From assembly GCA_040508545.1 (NCBI GenBank), contig JBEVMR010000046.1:23092-87091 (forward strand): DNA of 64,000 bases, read 5' to 3'. The DNA comes from VRUE01 sp040508545. GTDB taxonomy: Bacteria; Actinomycetota; Thermoleophilia; Solirubrobacterales; 70-9. Positions 47,396-56,363 of this stretch are shown piece by piece. Positions within the stretch are counted from its first letter, which is position 1, and the number at the start of each line of letters is the position of its first letter. Below the pieces are notes generated by a model, which was not told where the DNA came from, searched no databases, and saw only the letters and a program-made list of their open reading frames with translations. The position numbers and the translations under genes were made by a program.

Positions 47396-48193
47396 GTGAC
47401 GGGGCTCGCGCGCTCGAGGCGTCTTCCTCCGCCGGGGCACCTCCCCGCCCTTGCCGCCCTGGCCTGCGCGATCGCCTCTGGGACCTTCGGGTCCCTGGCC
47501 GAGCCGGCCGCGGCGGGTGAGCGAACGGTGATCGGGCACTCACTCCGCGGCCGTTCGATCACCGCCACCCTCAGGGGCGAGCCAAAGGCGCCGGCGCGCG
47601 TCCTGGTGATCGGCTGCGTGCACGGCAACGAGGCGGCCGGGATGCGGGTGGCGCGAAGGCTGATCGCCGCCGCCCCGGCCCGGAACGCCGCGATCTGGGC
47701 GGTCCCGTCGCTCAACCCCGACGGAGTGGCGGCCGGCACGCGCGGGAACGCCCGAGGGGTCGATCTGAACCGCAACTTTCCCTTCGACTGGCGGCCGCTG
47801 GACGGGCTCGAATACTCCGGCGCTCAGGCCCTCTCGGAGCCGGAGTCACGCGCCGCTCGGCGCTTGATCCTGCGGCTGAAGCCAGACATCACGATCTGGT
47901 TCCACCAGCCGTTCGACCTGGTCGACCGCTCGGGCGGCGATCCGCTGGTCGAGCGCCGCTTCGCGCAGCTGGCCAACCTGCCCCTGGTCCGGCTAGAGCG
48001 CTATCCGGGCAGCGCCTCGAGCTGGCAGAACCACGAGCTGCCGCGGAGCACCGCGTTCGTCGTCGAGCTGCCGCCCGTGGTTGGCAGCGACCTCGTCGCG
48101 CGCACGACGCGGGCGGTGCGGACCCTCGCCAGCGAGTACGGGAGCCCCGGCCTCGGCGACGCGACCGCGACGAGCTCAGCCGGCGGCGGCTGA
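47396..48193 (+). CDS. M14-family zinc carboxypeptidase/amidase
   Basis: 265 residues from GTG 47396. N-terminal signal-like segment (ALAALACAIASGTFGSLAEP). Zn ligands His and Glu in GCVHGNEAAG, substrate Arg in VDLNRNFPFDW, third ligand His in IWFHQPFD, catalytic Glu in FVVELPP. Small M14 peptidases like this act on peptidoglycan peptides (MpaA-like). Probably exported. Its end overlaps the convergent DDN gene by 18 bases. Confidence 0.87.
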   Translation: MTGLARSRRLPPPGHLPALAALACAIASGTFGSLAEPAAAGERTVIGHSLRGRSITATLRGEPKAPARVLVIGCVHGNEAAGMRVARRLIAAAPARNAAIWAVPSLNPDGVAAGTRGNARGVDLNRNFPFDWRPLDGLEYSGAQALSEPESRAARRLILRLKPDITIWFHQPFDLVDRSGGDPLVERRFAQLANLPLVRLERYPGSASSWQNHELPRSTAFVVELPPVVGSDLVARTTRAVRTLASEYGSPGLGDATATSSAGGG

Positions 48194-48718
48194 CTCGCGC
48201 GCGCTGAGCTGGACGATCGGGATCGCCCGGTTCGCCTTCGCCGCTTCGCGACGATAGGCTGCGTAGGGAGCGAAAACGCGATCCGCGAGCGGCCAAAGCC
48301 TCTCTCGCTCCGCCTCCTCGCCGACAACCGTCGCCCGCATCGGGAGGCCGGCGAAGGTGACGTCGGGGTGAGCCTGGAGGTTGTGGAACCACGCCGGGTG
48401 CTCGGGGAGGCCGAGCTTCGAGGCGACGATCGTGACCTCGTCCCCGTCGTGGAAGTAGATGACCACGTTGCGCCTCAGCTCGCCGCTCTTCGCGCCCCGC
48501 GTCTCGAGCAGCGCGGTGGGCATTACAAGGCCCATGCCAAGGCGACCGCGGGTCACCCGCATCAGATACGGATCAACCCTCCAGACGATGTGCATCGACA
48601 TGAATCTGCCCAGCCGGGTGTTGGCGAGCGATGCGTAGGCGCGGCTGAGCAAGCTGGGTGGCTGATTGGGATCGACGTACCTGAGCCGAGCGGGCATCAG
48701 CGCAGCTTCCCAGGTCAT
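48176..48718 (-). CDS. Deazaflavin (F420)-dependent nitroreductase family protein
   Basis: About 180 residues from ATG 48718 (173 from ATG 48697). DDN/FGD-type split beta-barrel: TALLETRGAKSGELRRNVVIYF, then VASKLGLPEHPAWFHNLQAHPDVT is the signature block, followed by ADRVFAPYAAYRREA. Members bind F420 and reduce quinones or nitro compounds. F420 use fits an actinobacterium. Confidence 0.9.
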   Translation of the reverse strand: MTWEAALMPARLRYVDPNQPPSLLSRAYASLANTRLGRFMSMHIVWRVDPYLMRVTRGRLGMGLVMPTALLETRGAKSGELRRNVVIYFHDGDEVTIVASKLGLPEHPAWFHNLQAHPDVTFAGLPMRATVVGEEAERERLWPLADRVFAPYAAYRREAAKANRAIPIVQLSARESAAAG

Positions 48719-48743
48719 CGGGGCTGACCCCCGCCGGCTCGCC

Positions 48744-49574
48744 CTACGCGGCGTTTTTGATCCGTCGCAACGGCTGGGCGCTTGGCTCCGAGTCTCCAGC
48801 CACCTGTCCCAGCTCGGCCCGGCGGAGGGCCGCCTCCCAGACCGCGTCCTGCTCGCGCCAGAGAGCCTCGAGTCGTTGCCGTTGGCGGTGCCGCCTGAGG
48901 CGGACATAGGCATAGCCGAGGATGGCGGCGAGCCCGAGGATGACCAACAGCAACGGCAGGGCATACGAGCCCTGGGAGGCGTCATCACCCGACTCCGTGA
49001 ACGATGCGGCGGCCGCCGCCGTGGGCGCGGAGTCGATCTCCTCGCCGCCCTGGGTGGGTGCGGCGTGAGCTACCGCGTCGGCGGCGGCAACCCCGGCAAC
49101 GACGTCTCTGCTGGGCTTGGGCGCCGGCGCCGGCGGTTGCTCCGCTTGACTTGCCCGACTCGCTCGAGGGGCGCTCGCGGGCGCCTCGTACGTCGATGGG
49201 GACGGGGACGAAGATGGCGCCTGGGACGGGGTCGACGGCGCCGGTTCGTAGGACCCGCTTGATTCGGGACTCGGCGAGGGCGCCTCGCTCTTCGGCTCGG
49301 CCTTCCCGGGGACTACGCCACTACCAACTGAGCTGCCGTGCTGCAGCGGCGCGGCTCCGTCGCTGGAATCCCCTCCGCCAGAATCCTGCGGGGACCATTC
49401 GCTCGAAGGCGGTGCGGCAGGTTGCGTCGAGTCGCCCGAAGCTCCCTGCGGCGCAGACCCGCTGCTGGATTCCTCACCCGCGGCAAACGCGCCGGCTGGC
49501 ATGCTGACGAGCAGGGCAAGGGCGGCGGCGACCAGCGAGAGCACAAAAGAGCTACGGCGATAGAGCTTGTTCAT
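48744..49574 (-). CDS. Secreted Ser/Pro-rich protein with C-terminal membrane anchor
   Basis: 276 residues. Signal peptide (FVLSLVAAALALLVSMPAGAFA), a 165-residue low-complexity Ser/Pro/Ala/Gly region, one membrane segment near 205-225 (YALPLLLVILGLAAILGYAY) and a basic cytoplasmic tail RLRRHRQRQRLEAL. Probably a wall-spanning stalk or mucin-like protein; function unknown. GGGAG SD before the ATG. The 172-base gap to 49747 holds only the two divergent promoters. Confidence 0.78.
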   Translation of the reverse strand: MNKLYRRSSFVLSLVAAALALLVSMPAGAFAAGEESSSGSAPQGASGDSTQPAAPPSSEWSPQDSGGGDSSDGAAPLQHGSSVGSGVVPGKAEPKSEAPSPSPESSGSYEPAPSTPSQAPSSSPSPSTYEAPASAPRASRASQAEQPPAPAPKPSRDVVAGVAAADAVAHAAPTQGGEEIDSAPTAAAAASFTESGDDASQGSYALPLLLVILGLAAILGYAYVRLRRHRQRQRLEALWREQDAVWEAALRRAELGQVAGDSEPSAQPLRRIKNAA

Positions 49575-49746
49575 CTCCCGGCTCGCTCCGTCAGTGTTAA
49601 GTGGATGGACGAATTAATGGCGTTGATGGACGGATAGTCTAAGTTGGGGCCGCATTTTGCCATGAAAAAGACGCTGAGAGCGAGAAAATCTTGATGCATG
49701 GAGCCGCCAAGGCGGTTGAGAGCGCGATCGGGAGGGTTGGCTGAAG

Positions 49747-52398
49747 ATGTGGATTTCCCACCGATCCGCGCTTGGAGCACTGGCTGGCACCGGGCTTGCA
49801 ACCGGCCTCGGCCTGCTGCTTGCAGTCACCTCATCAGCTGCTCCGCCAAGCCTGAGCATCGTCGCCACGGACGCAGTGATCGGGCAAACGATCCAAGCGA
49901 CGGCGCAACTCTCGGAAAGCCCGAGCGCGGAAGGGGAGATCTCCTTCGAAGTCTTCGGCCCCGACGACCCCACCTGCTCGGGGCCTGCGCTTAGCCCCGC
50001 CCCAGCCTCTGCCGCGGTGAACGGCGAAGGCGAATATGCGTCAGGAGAGCTCACCCCACCCGAAGCGGGCGCCTATCACTGGAGCGCGCACTACTCGGGC
50101 GACCCCGAGGATCCTGAGGCCGACCCCCCTGCCGACTCCACTTGCTCCACGTTCTCGACGGTAGGCAAGGAGAGCCCCGAGCTGGCTGCCACCGCGAGCG
50201 ATGGCGTCGTCAATGCCGGGATACACGACGAAGCGACCGTAAGCGGAGGTTTCTCCCCTACCGGTGAAGTGATCTTCCGGGTCTATGGCCCGGCGGACAC
50301 CACCTGCCTGACGCCACTGGAAACGGATGCTGCGCCGCTCGACGGCAGCCAAGCCACCTCCGCGGATTTCCTTCCTCAGCAAGCAGGCGTATTCCGCTGG
50401 ACTGCGGAATACGCAGGCGACGAGAACAACGAAGCGGTGAGCCTGCCCTGCGGGTCGTCTAATCAGGCATCGACCGTCGGCAAGGCATCGCCGGGCCTCG
50501 TCGGCGTGGCGACCTCCGATGCCGTAGTCGGCACCCCGATCACCGACGGAGTGACGCTGTCAGGCGGTTTCCAGGCCGGCGGGCAGCTCGTCTTCCGTGC
50601 CTACGGTCCGGATGATGCGACCTGCTCGACCACTCCCGAGTACGAAGCGACGGTGGCAGTCGACGGCAACGGCCTCTACTCCCCGGCGGGCTTCTCGCCG
50701 GAGGTAGGGCTCTATCGATGGACCGTGAGCTACGCCGGCGATGACAACAACGAGCCGGCCAGCTTGCCTTGCGGGTCCGCGAATCAGGCTTCGACCGTCA
50801 GCAAGGCGTCACCGAGCCTCATCGGCCTGGCTACCCCGACCGTCGTGGTCGGCTCCGCGATCACCGACGGCGTGACCCTGTCGAGCGGGTTCGAGGCCGG
50901 CGGCCAGCTCGTCTTCCGCGCCTACGGCCCGGGTGACGCGAGCTGCTCGACCACTCCCAAATACGAAGCGACGGTGGTGGTCGACGGCAATGGCTCCTAC
51001 TCCCCAGATGGCTTCTCGCCGGCGGCCGGGCTGTACCGGTGGACCGTGAGCTACTCGGGAGACGAGAACAACGAACCGGCGAGCCTCGCTTGCGGGGCTC
51101 CCAACCAGGCCTCGACGGTGGGCAAGGCCTCGCCGAGCCTCGTCGGCGTCGCCACCTCGGCGATCGCGGTCGGCTTACCGATCACCGACGGCGTGACCCT
51201 GTCGAGCGGGTTCGAGGCCGGCGGCCAGCTCGTCTTCCGCGCCTACGGCCCGGGTGACGCGAGCTGCTCGACCAGCCCCAAGTACGAAGCGACGGTGGCG
51301 GTCGACGGCAATGGCTCCTACTCCCCAGATGGCTTCTCGCCGGCGGCCGGGCTGTACCGGTGGACCGTGAGCTACTCGGGCGACACGAATAACGAGGCGG
51401 CGAGCCTGCCCTGCGACTCGGCCAATCAGGCATCGGCGGTGGGCACGATCACCGCGACCTTCTCCGCCAGCGCCACCAATGCCACGGTCGGAAACCCGGT
51501 GACCGCCACGGCGTCGATCCGGGACGGGGCGATCCCCACCGGGCAGATCACGTTCAGGGCGTTCTCTCCTGACGACGCCAATTGCTCCGCCGCCGCGGCC
51601 TTCAGCTCGACCGTCGACGCCTCCGGGAACGGCTCGTACCGCTCGGCCGTGTTCGTGCCCTCTCGGGTCGGGGCATATCGCTGGACCGTCAGCTACTCGG
51701 GCGACCCCAATCACGCCCCGGCAAACGTCGGCTGTGGCGGCGCATCGTCCGATGTCGCTCCGGCAAGCCCCTCGATCTCTGGAGAGGTCACGCAACGACT
51801 GACGGTTGGGACCTCTTTCAAGATGACGGCGACGCTGCAGGGCGGCTATACGCCCGGGGGCACGATCACGTTCGAGATCTACCGGCGGGTCGGGTCGGGT
51901 TGTGCCAAGCCGGTGGTTGTCGGCACCGCTCCGGCCGCCGGGAACGGAACGATCGAGTCGGGCCCCCTCGTCGCGCGACAGCCGGGTATCTACAGCTTCG
52001 GCGCCAGCTACTCAGGCGATGCCGCGAATCGAGGCGCGACCGATCCGTGCGATCCGTCCAGCCCAGCGGTCCAGGTGTACCGGCGAACGCCGAAGGTGAA
52101 GCCACGCGCCCACCTGAAGGGAGATAACGAGATCTCGATTCGCGCCCGCCTCTCCGGCGCCGCCTCCCCCTCGGGCACGATCAACTTCCGGCTCTACCGC
52201 CCCGGTGACAAGAAGTGCAAACGCAAGCCCGCCTTCAGTGGCGGCGTCACCGCAAGGTCAAACGGCAGCTACCTGCTGGCCCAGTACTTCGCGACCAAAC
52301 AGGGCGTCTACCGCCTCAGCGTCGCCTACTCCGGCGACCAGCGTAACCGCCAATACAAACCCACCTGCCACGCCGCACAGCAGATCCGAATCCGCTGA
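49747..52398 (+). CDS. Large secreted Ig-like repeat protein
   Basis: 883 residues. Signal peptide (ALAGTGLATGLGLLLAVTSS), then eight Ig-like repeats of about 100 residues. Each has a V-G-x-x-I-x-D/A-x-x-x-L-S-G/S-G strand, an F-R-A/V-Y/F-G/S-P-D/G-D stretch followed by C, and a Y-R-W-T-V-S-Y-S/A-G-D end; a Cys near the middle and one near the end of each repeat probably form a disulfide. Repeats 4 and 5 (50860-51070 and 51170-51380) are nearly identical DNA. No LPxTG motif or membrane anchor at the C-terminus. Adhesin or wall protein by analogy. Confidence 0.85.
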   Translation: MWISHRSALGALAGTGLATGLGLLLAVTSSAAPPSLSIVATDAVIGQTIQATAQLSESPSAEGEISFEVFGPDDPTCSGPALSPAPASAAVNGEGEYASGELTPPEAGAYHWSAHYSGDPEDPEADPPADSTCSTFSTVGKESPELAATASDGVVNAGIHDEATVSGGFSPTGEVIFRVYGPADTTCLTPLETDAAPLDGSQATSADFLPQQAGVFRWTAEYAGDENNEAVSLPCGSSNQASTVGKASPGLVGVATSDAVVGTPITDGVTLSGGFQAGGQLVFRAYGPDDATCSTTPEYEATVAVDGNGLYSPAGFSPEVGLYRWTVSYAGDDNNEPASLPCGSANQASTVSKASPSLIGLATPTVVVGSAITDGVTLSSGFEAGGQLVFRAYGPGDASCSTTPKYEATVVVDGNGSYSPDGFSPAAGLYRWTVSYSGDENNEPASLACGAPNQASTVGKASPSLVGVATSAIAVGLPITDGVTLSSGFEAGGQLVFRAYGPGDASCSTSPKYEATVAVDGNGSYSPDGFSPAAGLYRWTVSYSGDTNNEAASLPCDSANQASAVGTITATFSASATNATVGNPVTATASIRDGAIPTGQITFRAFSPDDANCSAAAAFSSTVDASGNGSYRSAVFVPSRVGAYRWTVSYSGDPNHAPANVGCGGASSDVAPASPSISGEVTQRLTVGTSFKMTATLQGGYTPGGTITFEIYRRVGSGCAKPVVVGTAPAAGNGTIESGPLVARQPGIYSFGASYSGDAANRGATDPCDPSSPAVQVYRRTPKVKPRAHLKGDNEISIRARLSGAASPSGTINFRLYRPGDKKCKRKPAFSGGVTARSNGSYLLAQYFATKQGVYRLSVAYSGDQRNRQYKPTCHAAQQIRIR
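50860..51410 (+). repeat. Near-identical tandem DNA repeats inside the Ig-repeat gene
   Basis: Two units starting near 50868 and 51179 share long identical runs over about 200 bases, with a period of about 311 bases. This indicates recent duplication or gene conversion. Confidence 0.75.
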
Positions 52399-52466
52399 CC
52401 CGCGGAGGCGGCGCTGGTTCCGGTCGGCGGCAAAATCGGGTCGAACACTCCGAGGCACGATCACAC

Positions 52467-53411
52467 TCAGCGCGGACCGGTTGCGACCTTCATCGCCCTC
52501 GCCGTGGCCGACAGCGGTGGTGGCGCCCACTCTTGCCGCTCGCCGGGGGACCAGGCGTAGGCCGGCGTGCCGTCGATTACGAGCTCCGAGATCTCCGGCC
52601 GTTCGAGCTCGCGCGCCGACCAGTCATAGAGACGGCGCAGACGCGGCTGGATCACCGCGTAGTCGAGCAATCGGCCAAAGCTGTTCTCGGCCCGCAGGTA
52701 GACCCCGAGGTCATCATCGACCGGATACCGATTCGGAAGGACCCTGCCCATCGACAGGAAGACACTGACCATTCCCAGGCGCGGGTCACCGAGGAGCCGG
52801 CCGCAGAGGGCCATGCGGCCCAGTGCGAGGCGCGACGCGGCGACGAGGGCGTGCGCGTAGAGCACGCGAACGAGGACAACGTTGAGGAAGAACCGCTCCG
52901 TCCGGCTCTCCTCTTCAGCAAGATCGCGATGGTCAAGGTAGGCGGCCACGATGCTCGCGTTGTGCGCTCGGTACCAAGTCCTGGCCGTCGGCCGCTCGAC
53001 GAATGCATCCCAGAACCCGATCGTCGGCGTCGATGCGCGGCCGCCGTGACCGCCAGCGCGCTCGACCGCCTCGCACCCGTCCCGCAGCAGCCGCTCGTTC
53101 ATCGCCCGCCACCACCTGCTCCCCGGCGGCTCAGCGTCGAGTGAGTTGAGCACTCCCCGTCGGGCCTCCCAGCGCATGAAGGACATCGCCGCCCGGCGGA
53201 ACGGGAGATGCCGAGGTGCGTCGCCAGTCGGCCCCTCGTAGGTCGAGCTTGCGAGCGCCAGGCGCGCCCTGGGATCGTCGCGGACCGCGGCTACCTTGAC
53301 CGCCGCGATAGCTGCGGCGTCCCCATGGATCGTTGCCCGTCCCTCGCTGATCGGATGATTCTTACCAGGAGACCGGAAAACACCAGTCATATGCGTCCGG
53401 ACGCGTGCCAT
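52467..53411 (-). CDS. Unknown helical protein
   Basis: 314 residues, not recognised. Predicted mostly helical, without signal peptide or clear membrane segments. Notable blocks: GSRWWRAMNERLLRDGCEA, PTARTWYRAHNASIVAAYL, RTERFFLNVVLVRVLYAHAL. Codon use matches the neighbours and the antisense frames show nothing convincing. Lies 14 bases after the start region of the cyclase gene's stop, same strand; operon possible. Confidence 0.65.
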   Translation of the reverse strand: MARVRTHMTGVFRSPGKNHPISEGRATIHGDAAAIAAVKVAAVRDDPRARLALASSTYEGPTGDAPRHLPFRRAAMSFMRWEARRGVLNSLDAEPPGSRWWRAMNERLLRDGCEAVERAGGHGGRASTPTIGFWDAFVERPTARTWYRAHNASIVAAYLDHRDLAEEESRTERFFLNVVLVRVLYAHALVAASRLALGRMALCGRLLGDPRLGMVSVFLSMGRVLPNRYPVDDDLGVYLRAENSFGRLLDYAVIQPRLRRLYDWSARELERPEISELVIDGTPAYAWSPGERQEWAPPPLSATARAMKVATGPR

Positions 53412-53425
53412 ACATCCCCCGCGTC

Positions 53426-54739
53426 TCAGGCTGCTGCGTAGAGGGACCAGCGACCGGGAATGCCCTTCAGCTCGTGGTCGCCGCGGTCTGAGAAGGTCAG
53501 ATCGCTGCCGATCACCAGGTCGCGGACGGTGCCCGAGACGAGGATCTCACTCGCCTCGGCGCGGCTCATGATGCGAGCCGCGAGGTGGACGGCGAGCCCG
53601 GCGACATCGTCGGAGCTGCGCTCGACTTCACCGGTGTGCAGGCCGGCGCGGACGTCGAGGCCCATGCCTCGAGCGTCGGCGATCACTTGCTCCGCACAGC
53701 GAATGCCCTGACCCGGTCCGGTGAAGAGGGCGAGAACGCCATCGCCGGTGGTCTTGATCGTCTCGCCGCCGAGGGCCGTGACGGCCGCCCTCGTGTCTCG
53801 GAAATGGCGGTCAAGCACGTCTGACCAAGCTCGGTCCCCGCTACGCGCTGCATGCCTGGTCGAGTCGACCAGGTCTGTGAACAGAACGGTGGCCAGGATC
53901 CGCTTGGTTGCCGAGGCGGGCGCGGTCCCGGTGACGAACTCCTCGATGATGCCCGCGATTTCCTCGGTGTCGAGCGCGAAGGAGTTCGCTGAGTTGCCGG
54001 AAACCTCCCGATACCTCGCTCCCGGGATCAGCTCGACGAACTCGCGGACAGAGGCGACAGGGAGCATCCGCAGGGCGGGCGGGTGGAGGACCAGGGTGGG
54101 AGCCTGGACGAGCGGCAGGACATCGCGGATGTCGGTGATCAGCTGCATTCGCAGGATTCGAGCAGCCTGCCGCGGCGTGGCAGATGTCTGCATATAGCGT
54201 CTGAGACGGTCCATTCGTATGGGGTCATCCACCCAGTCGGGGGCCCAAAGGCGAAGGAGATCTGCGTTCGGGTAGTCGATGAGCTCGGCGAGGGTCTGCT
54301 CCAACGACTCGACGACGAACTCCGTGGTGGTGGCGAGGCCTTTTGCCCAGGGGGAAATTGCGATCAGCCCACCCACGCGCTGCGGCCGGGTGGCGGCGAG
54401 CAACGCGAGCGAGCGAGCGCCGTCGAGGCTCCCCATCAAGACGGGCTGCTCGGAGCCCGCTGCCTCGATTACCGCCAACGCGTCGTCGGCGTGGGCTTCG
54501 AGCGTCAGGTCGTCCCGAACCGGATCGGACAGTCCGGTGTCCCGCCGATCAAAACGGATCACCTGCGCGAACCCGCCGAGGCGCTCGAAGAATCGGGCGG
54601 CCTCAGGGATGTCCCAAACCGTCTCGAGGTTCGAGGCGACTCCGCTGTTGAACACAAGGTCGCGATCACCCGAACCGTGCACCTGATAGGCGATGGCCAG
54701 CTCGCCGCTGCGCGCGTACCGGGTCCGAGGGCGATCCAC
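53426..54739 (-). CDS. Alpha/beta hydrolase fused to class III nucleotide cyclase
   Basis: 437 residues, GTG start. Residues 1-265: alpha/beta hydrolase-like domain (LAIAYQVHGSGDRDLVFNSG, RFDRRDTGLSDPV); the elbow is LMGSLDGARS, with Ser kept but the flanking Gly pattern altered, and the usual catalytic His is not evident. Residues 280-435: class III adenylate/guanylate cyclase with metal Asp residues in LFTDLVDST and TTGDGVLALF and the H-x-G-E region LHTGEVERS. Probably makes cAMP in response to a ligand held by the hydrolase-like domain. A TAGATT box lies 6 bases upstream. Confidence 0.9.
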   Translation of the reverse strand: MDRPRTRYARSGELAIAYQVHGSGDRDLVFNSGVASNLETVWDIPEAARFFERLGGFAQVIRFDRRDTGLSDPVRDDLTLEAHADDALAVIEAAGSEQPVLMGSLDGARSLALLAATRPQRVGGLIAISPWAKGLATTTEFVVESLEQTLAELIDYPNADLLRLWAPDWVDDPIRMDRLRRYMQTSATPRQAARILRMQLITDIRDVLPLVQAPTLVLHPPALRMLPVASVREFVELIPGARYREVSGNSANSFALDTEEIAGIIEEFVTGTAPASATKRILATVLFTDLVDSTRHAARSGDRAWSDVLDRHFRDTRAAVTALGGETIKTTGDGVLALFTGPGQGIRCAEQVIADARGMGLDVRAGLHTGEVERSSDDVAGLAVHLAARIMSRAEASEILVSGTVRDLVIGSDLTFSDRGDHELKGIPGRWSLYAAA

Positions 54740-54745
54740 CTGGCG

Positions 54746-54751
54746 AATCTA
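54746..54751 (-). promoter_or_regulatory. -10 box TAGATT, leaderless start
   Basis: TAGATT (minus strand) ends 6 bases before the GTG at 54739. Confidence 0.45.
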
Positions 54752-54786
54752 TCCAACGCGGGGCGAGAGCCCAGACACTTCGAGAG

Positions 54787-54860
54787 TCGGGGAGACAGGA
54801 TTTGAACCTGCGACCGCTCGGCCCCCAGCCGAGTGCGCTACCAGACTGCGCCACTCCCCG
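54787..54860 (-). tRNA. tRNA-Pro (GGG)
   Basis: Complete cloverleaf on the minus strand. Acceptor CGGGGAG/CTCCCCG, anticodon stem CTCGG/CCGAG with loop CTGGGGG giving GGG, T loop TTCAAAT, discriminator A. Confidence 0.95.
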
Positions 54861-54939
54861 TGGCTGTTACGCATTCTGACGGATTCGGGCAAACTGTCGG
54901 AGCGCGGCGGGTCGTAAAGCAGCGTGCGACTCGTGCCAC

Positions 54940-55010
54940 GCGGCGGTAGCTCAACGGTAGAGCCTCAGCCTTCCAAGCTGATGACGCGAGTTCGATTCTC
55001 GTCCGCCGCT
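54940..55010 (+). tRNA. tRNA-Gly (TCC)
   Basis: 71 bases. Acceptor GCGGCGG/CCGCCGC, anticodon loop CTTCCAA giving TCC, T loop TTCGATT, discriminator T. Confidence 0.95.
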
Positions 55011-55044
55011 TCAGTCGCTCCCGTCCTTGCCGATATGGCGGAGG

Positions 55045-56307
55045 ATGGAGCTTGGTGGACAGCAGCGACTCGCGATCGCGGTCGCCCTTGCCGCGGTGGC
55101 TTTTGCGCTTGTCGCGATCGGGACCGGCGCGGGCGTGCTGGACAGCGGCCGGAGCGGGTCGGAGAGCGATTCGGGGACCAGCCAGTCGGCCAATGACGCG
55201 CAGGGGTCCGGGCCGATCGATTGGCCGTTCTTCGGGCGCGTGCCCGAGCGCACGCACTACCTGCCCGACGAAGGACGCGCGCTCACCCCGCCGCTGCGCG
55301 AAGCGTGGTCGGTCAACACGCACGCGTTGATCGAGTTCCCGCCGGCGATCGCGAACGGGGTCGCCTACGTGATCAACAAGTTCGGCAACGGCAAAGCAGT
55401 GCGGCTCAGCGATCGCAAGGTGCTTTGGGAAGTGAATGTCCACCCGAGCAACCACGGCAAGCCGACCGACGTCACCGCCCCGGTCTATCACCAGGGCCGT
55501 GTCTACGGCGCCTTTCTCGACGGCGACGTGGCCGCTGGCGACGCCGAGACCGGCAAGCCCGTTTGGGTGCGAAAGCTGAGTGGCCACCTCGAATCCTCAC
55601 CGTTGGCGATCGGCGAGACGCTCTACCTCGGGACCGACACGACCGACGTCGTCGCGCTGCGCACCTCCGACGGCGGCACGCGCTGGCGCTTCAACTCCCC
55701 CGGCGCGATCAAAGCCAGCCCCAGCTTTCACGGCGGGCGCGTGTTCGTCGCCGACTACGAGGGGTCGATGTTCGCGCTCGAGGCCGACAGCGGCAGGCCC
55801 GCATGGCGGACCAACACGACCAAGGTGCCGCCCTTCGGCCAAGGCGGCTTCTTCTCCTCCCCGGCGATCGGCTTCGGCAACGTCTACGCCGCCCGCGACG
55901 ACGGCACCGTCTTCGCCTTCGACGAGAAGACCGGCAAGGTCGCCTGGTCGTTCGACACCGGCGGCCAGGTCTACGGCTCGCCCGCAATCGCCGACGTCCC
56001 CGGCACCCCCGCCAGCGTCTACATCGGCGCCGAAAACGGCCGCTTCTTCGCCCTCGATGCGCGCAGCGGCAAGCGGCGCTGGACCTACGAGGTCGGTGGG
56101 CCAGTCCCTGGCACGGCGGTCGTGGTCGGCCACACCGTCTACACCTCCAGCTTCAAGACCGACAAGACGATCGGCCTCGACGCGCGCAGCGGCAAGCGGA
56201 CCTTCCAGACCGGACAGGCCGGCTACACCCCGGTCATCTCCGACGGGGAGCGGCTCTACCTGATCGGCTACTTCGAGCTGATCGGGCTGGAGCCAGCGAA
56301 GCGTTGA
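55045..56307 (+). CDS. PQQ-type beta-propeller protein, membrane anchored
   Basis: 420 residues from ATG 55045. One N-terminal hydrophobic segment (residues 8-30) and a Ser/Gly linker lead into a propeller with repeated blade motifs such as AGDAETGKPVWVRKL, ALRTSDGGTRWRF, AFDEKTGKVAWSF and ALDARSGKRRWTY. No quinoprotein active-site block is recognised, so it is probably a BamB-like scaffold or binding protein outside the membrane. Only distantly similar to the propeller at 33525. Confidence 0.85.
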   Translation: MELGGQQRLAIAVALAAVAFALVAIGTGAGVLDSGRSGSESDSGTSQSANDAQGSGPIDWPFFGRVPERTHYLPDEGRALTPPLREAWSVNTHALIEFPPAIANGVAYVINKFGNGKAVRLSDRKVLWEVNVHPSNHGKPTDVTAPVYHQGRVYGAFLDGDVAAGDAETGKPVWVRKLSGHLESSPLAIGETLYLGTDTTDVVALRTSDGGTRWRFNSPGAIKASPSFHGGRVFVADYEGSMFALEADSGRPAWRTNTTKVPPFGQGGFFSSPAIGFGNVYAARDDGTVFAFDEKTGKVAWSFDTGGQVYGSPAIADVPGTPASVYIGAENGRFFALDARSGKRRWTYEVGGPVPGTAVVVGHTVYTSSFKTDKTIGLDARSGKRTFQTGQAGYTPVISDGERLYLIGYFELIGLEPAKR

Positions 56308-56363
56308 TTGCCCGCTGGCAGGCGGATCTCACGTTTGTCCGTGAGTCGTCGTTGAATGTGTGC

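Noticed and set aside
50160..52100. Periodic repeats that could suggest a CRISPR array
   Set aside because: The period is about 310 bases, units are coding Ig-like domains in one frame, and there are no spacers or cas genes.
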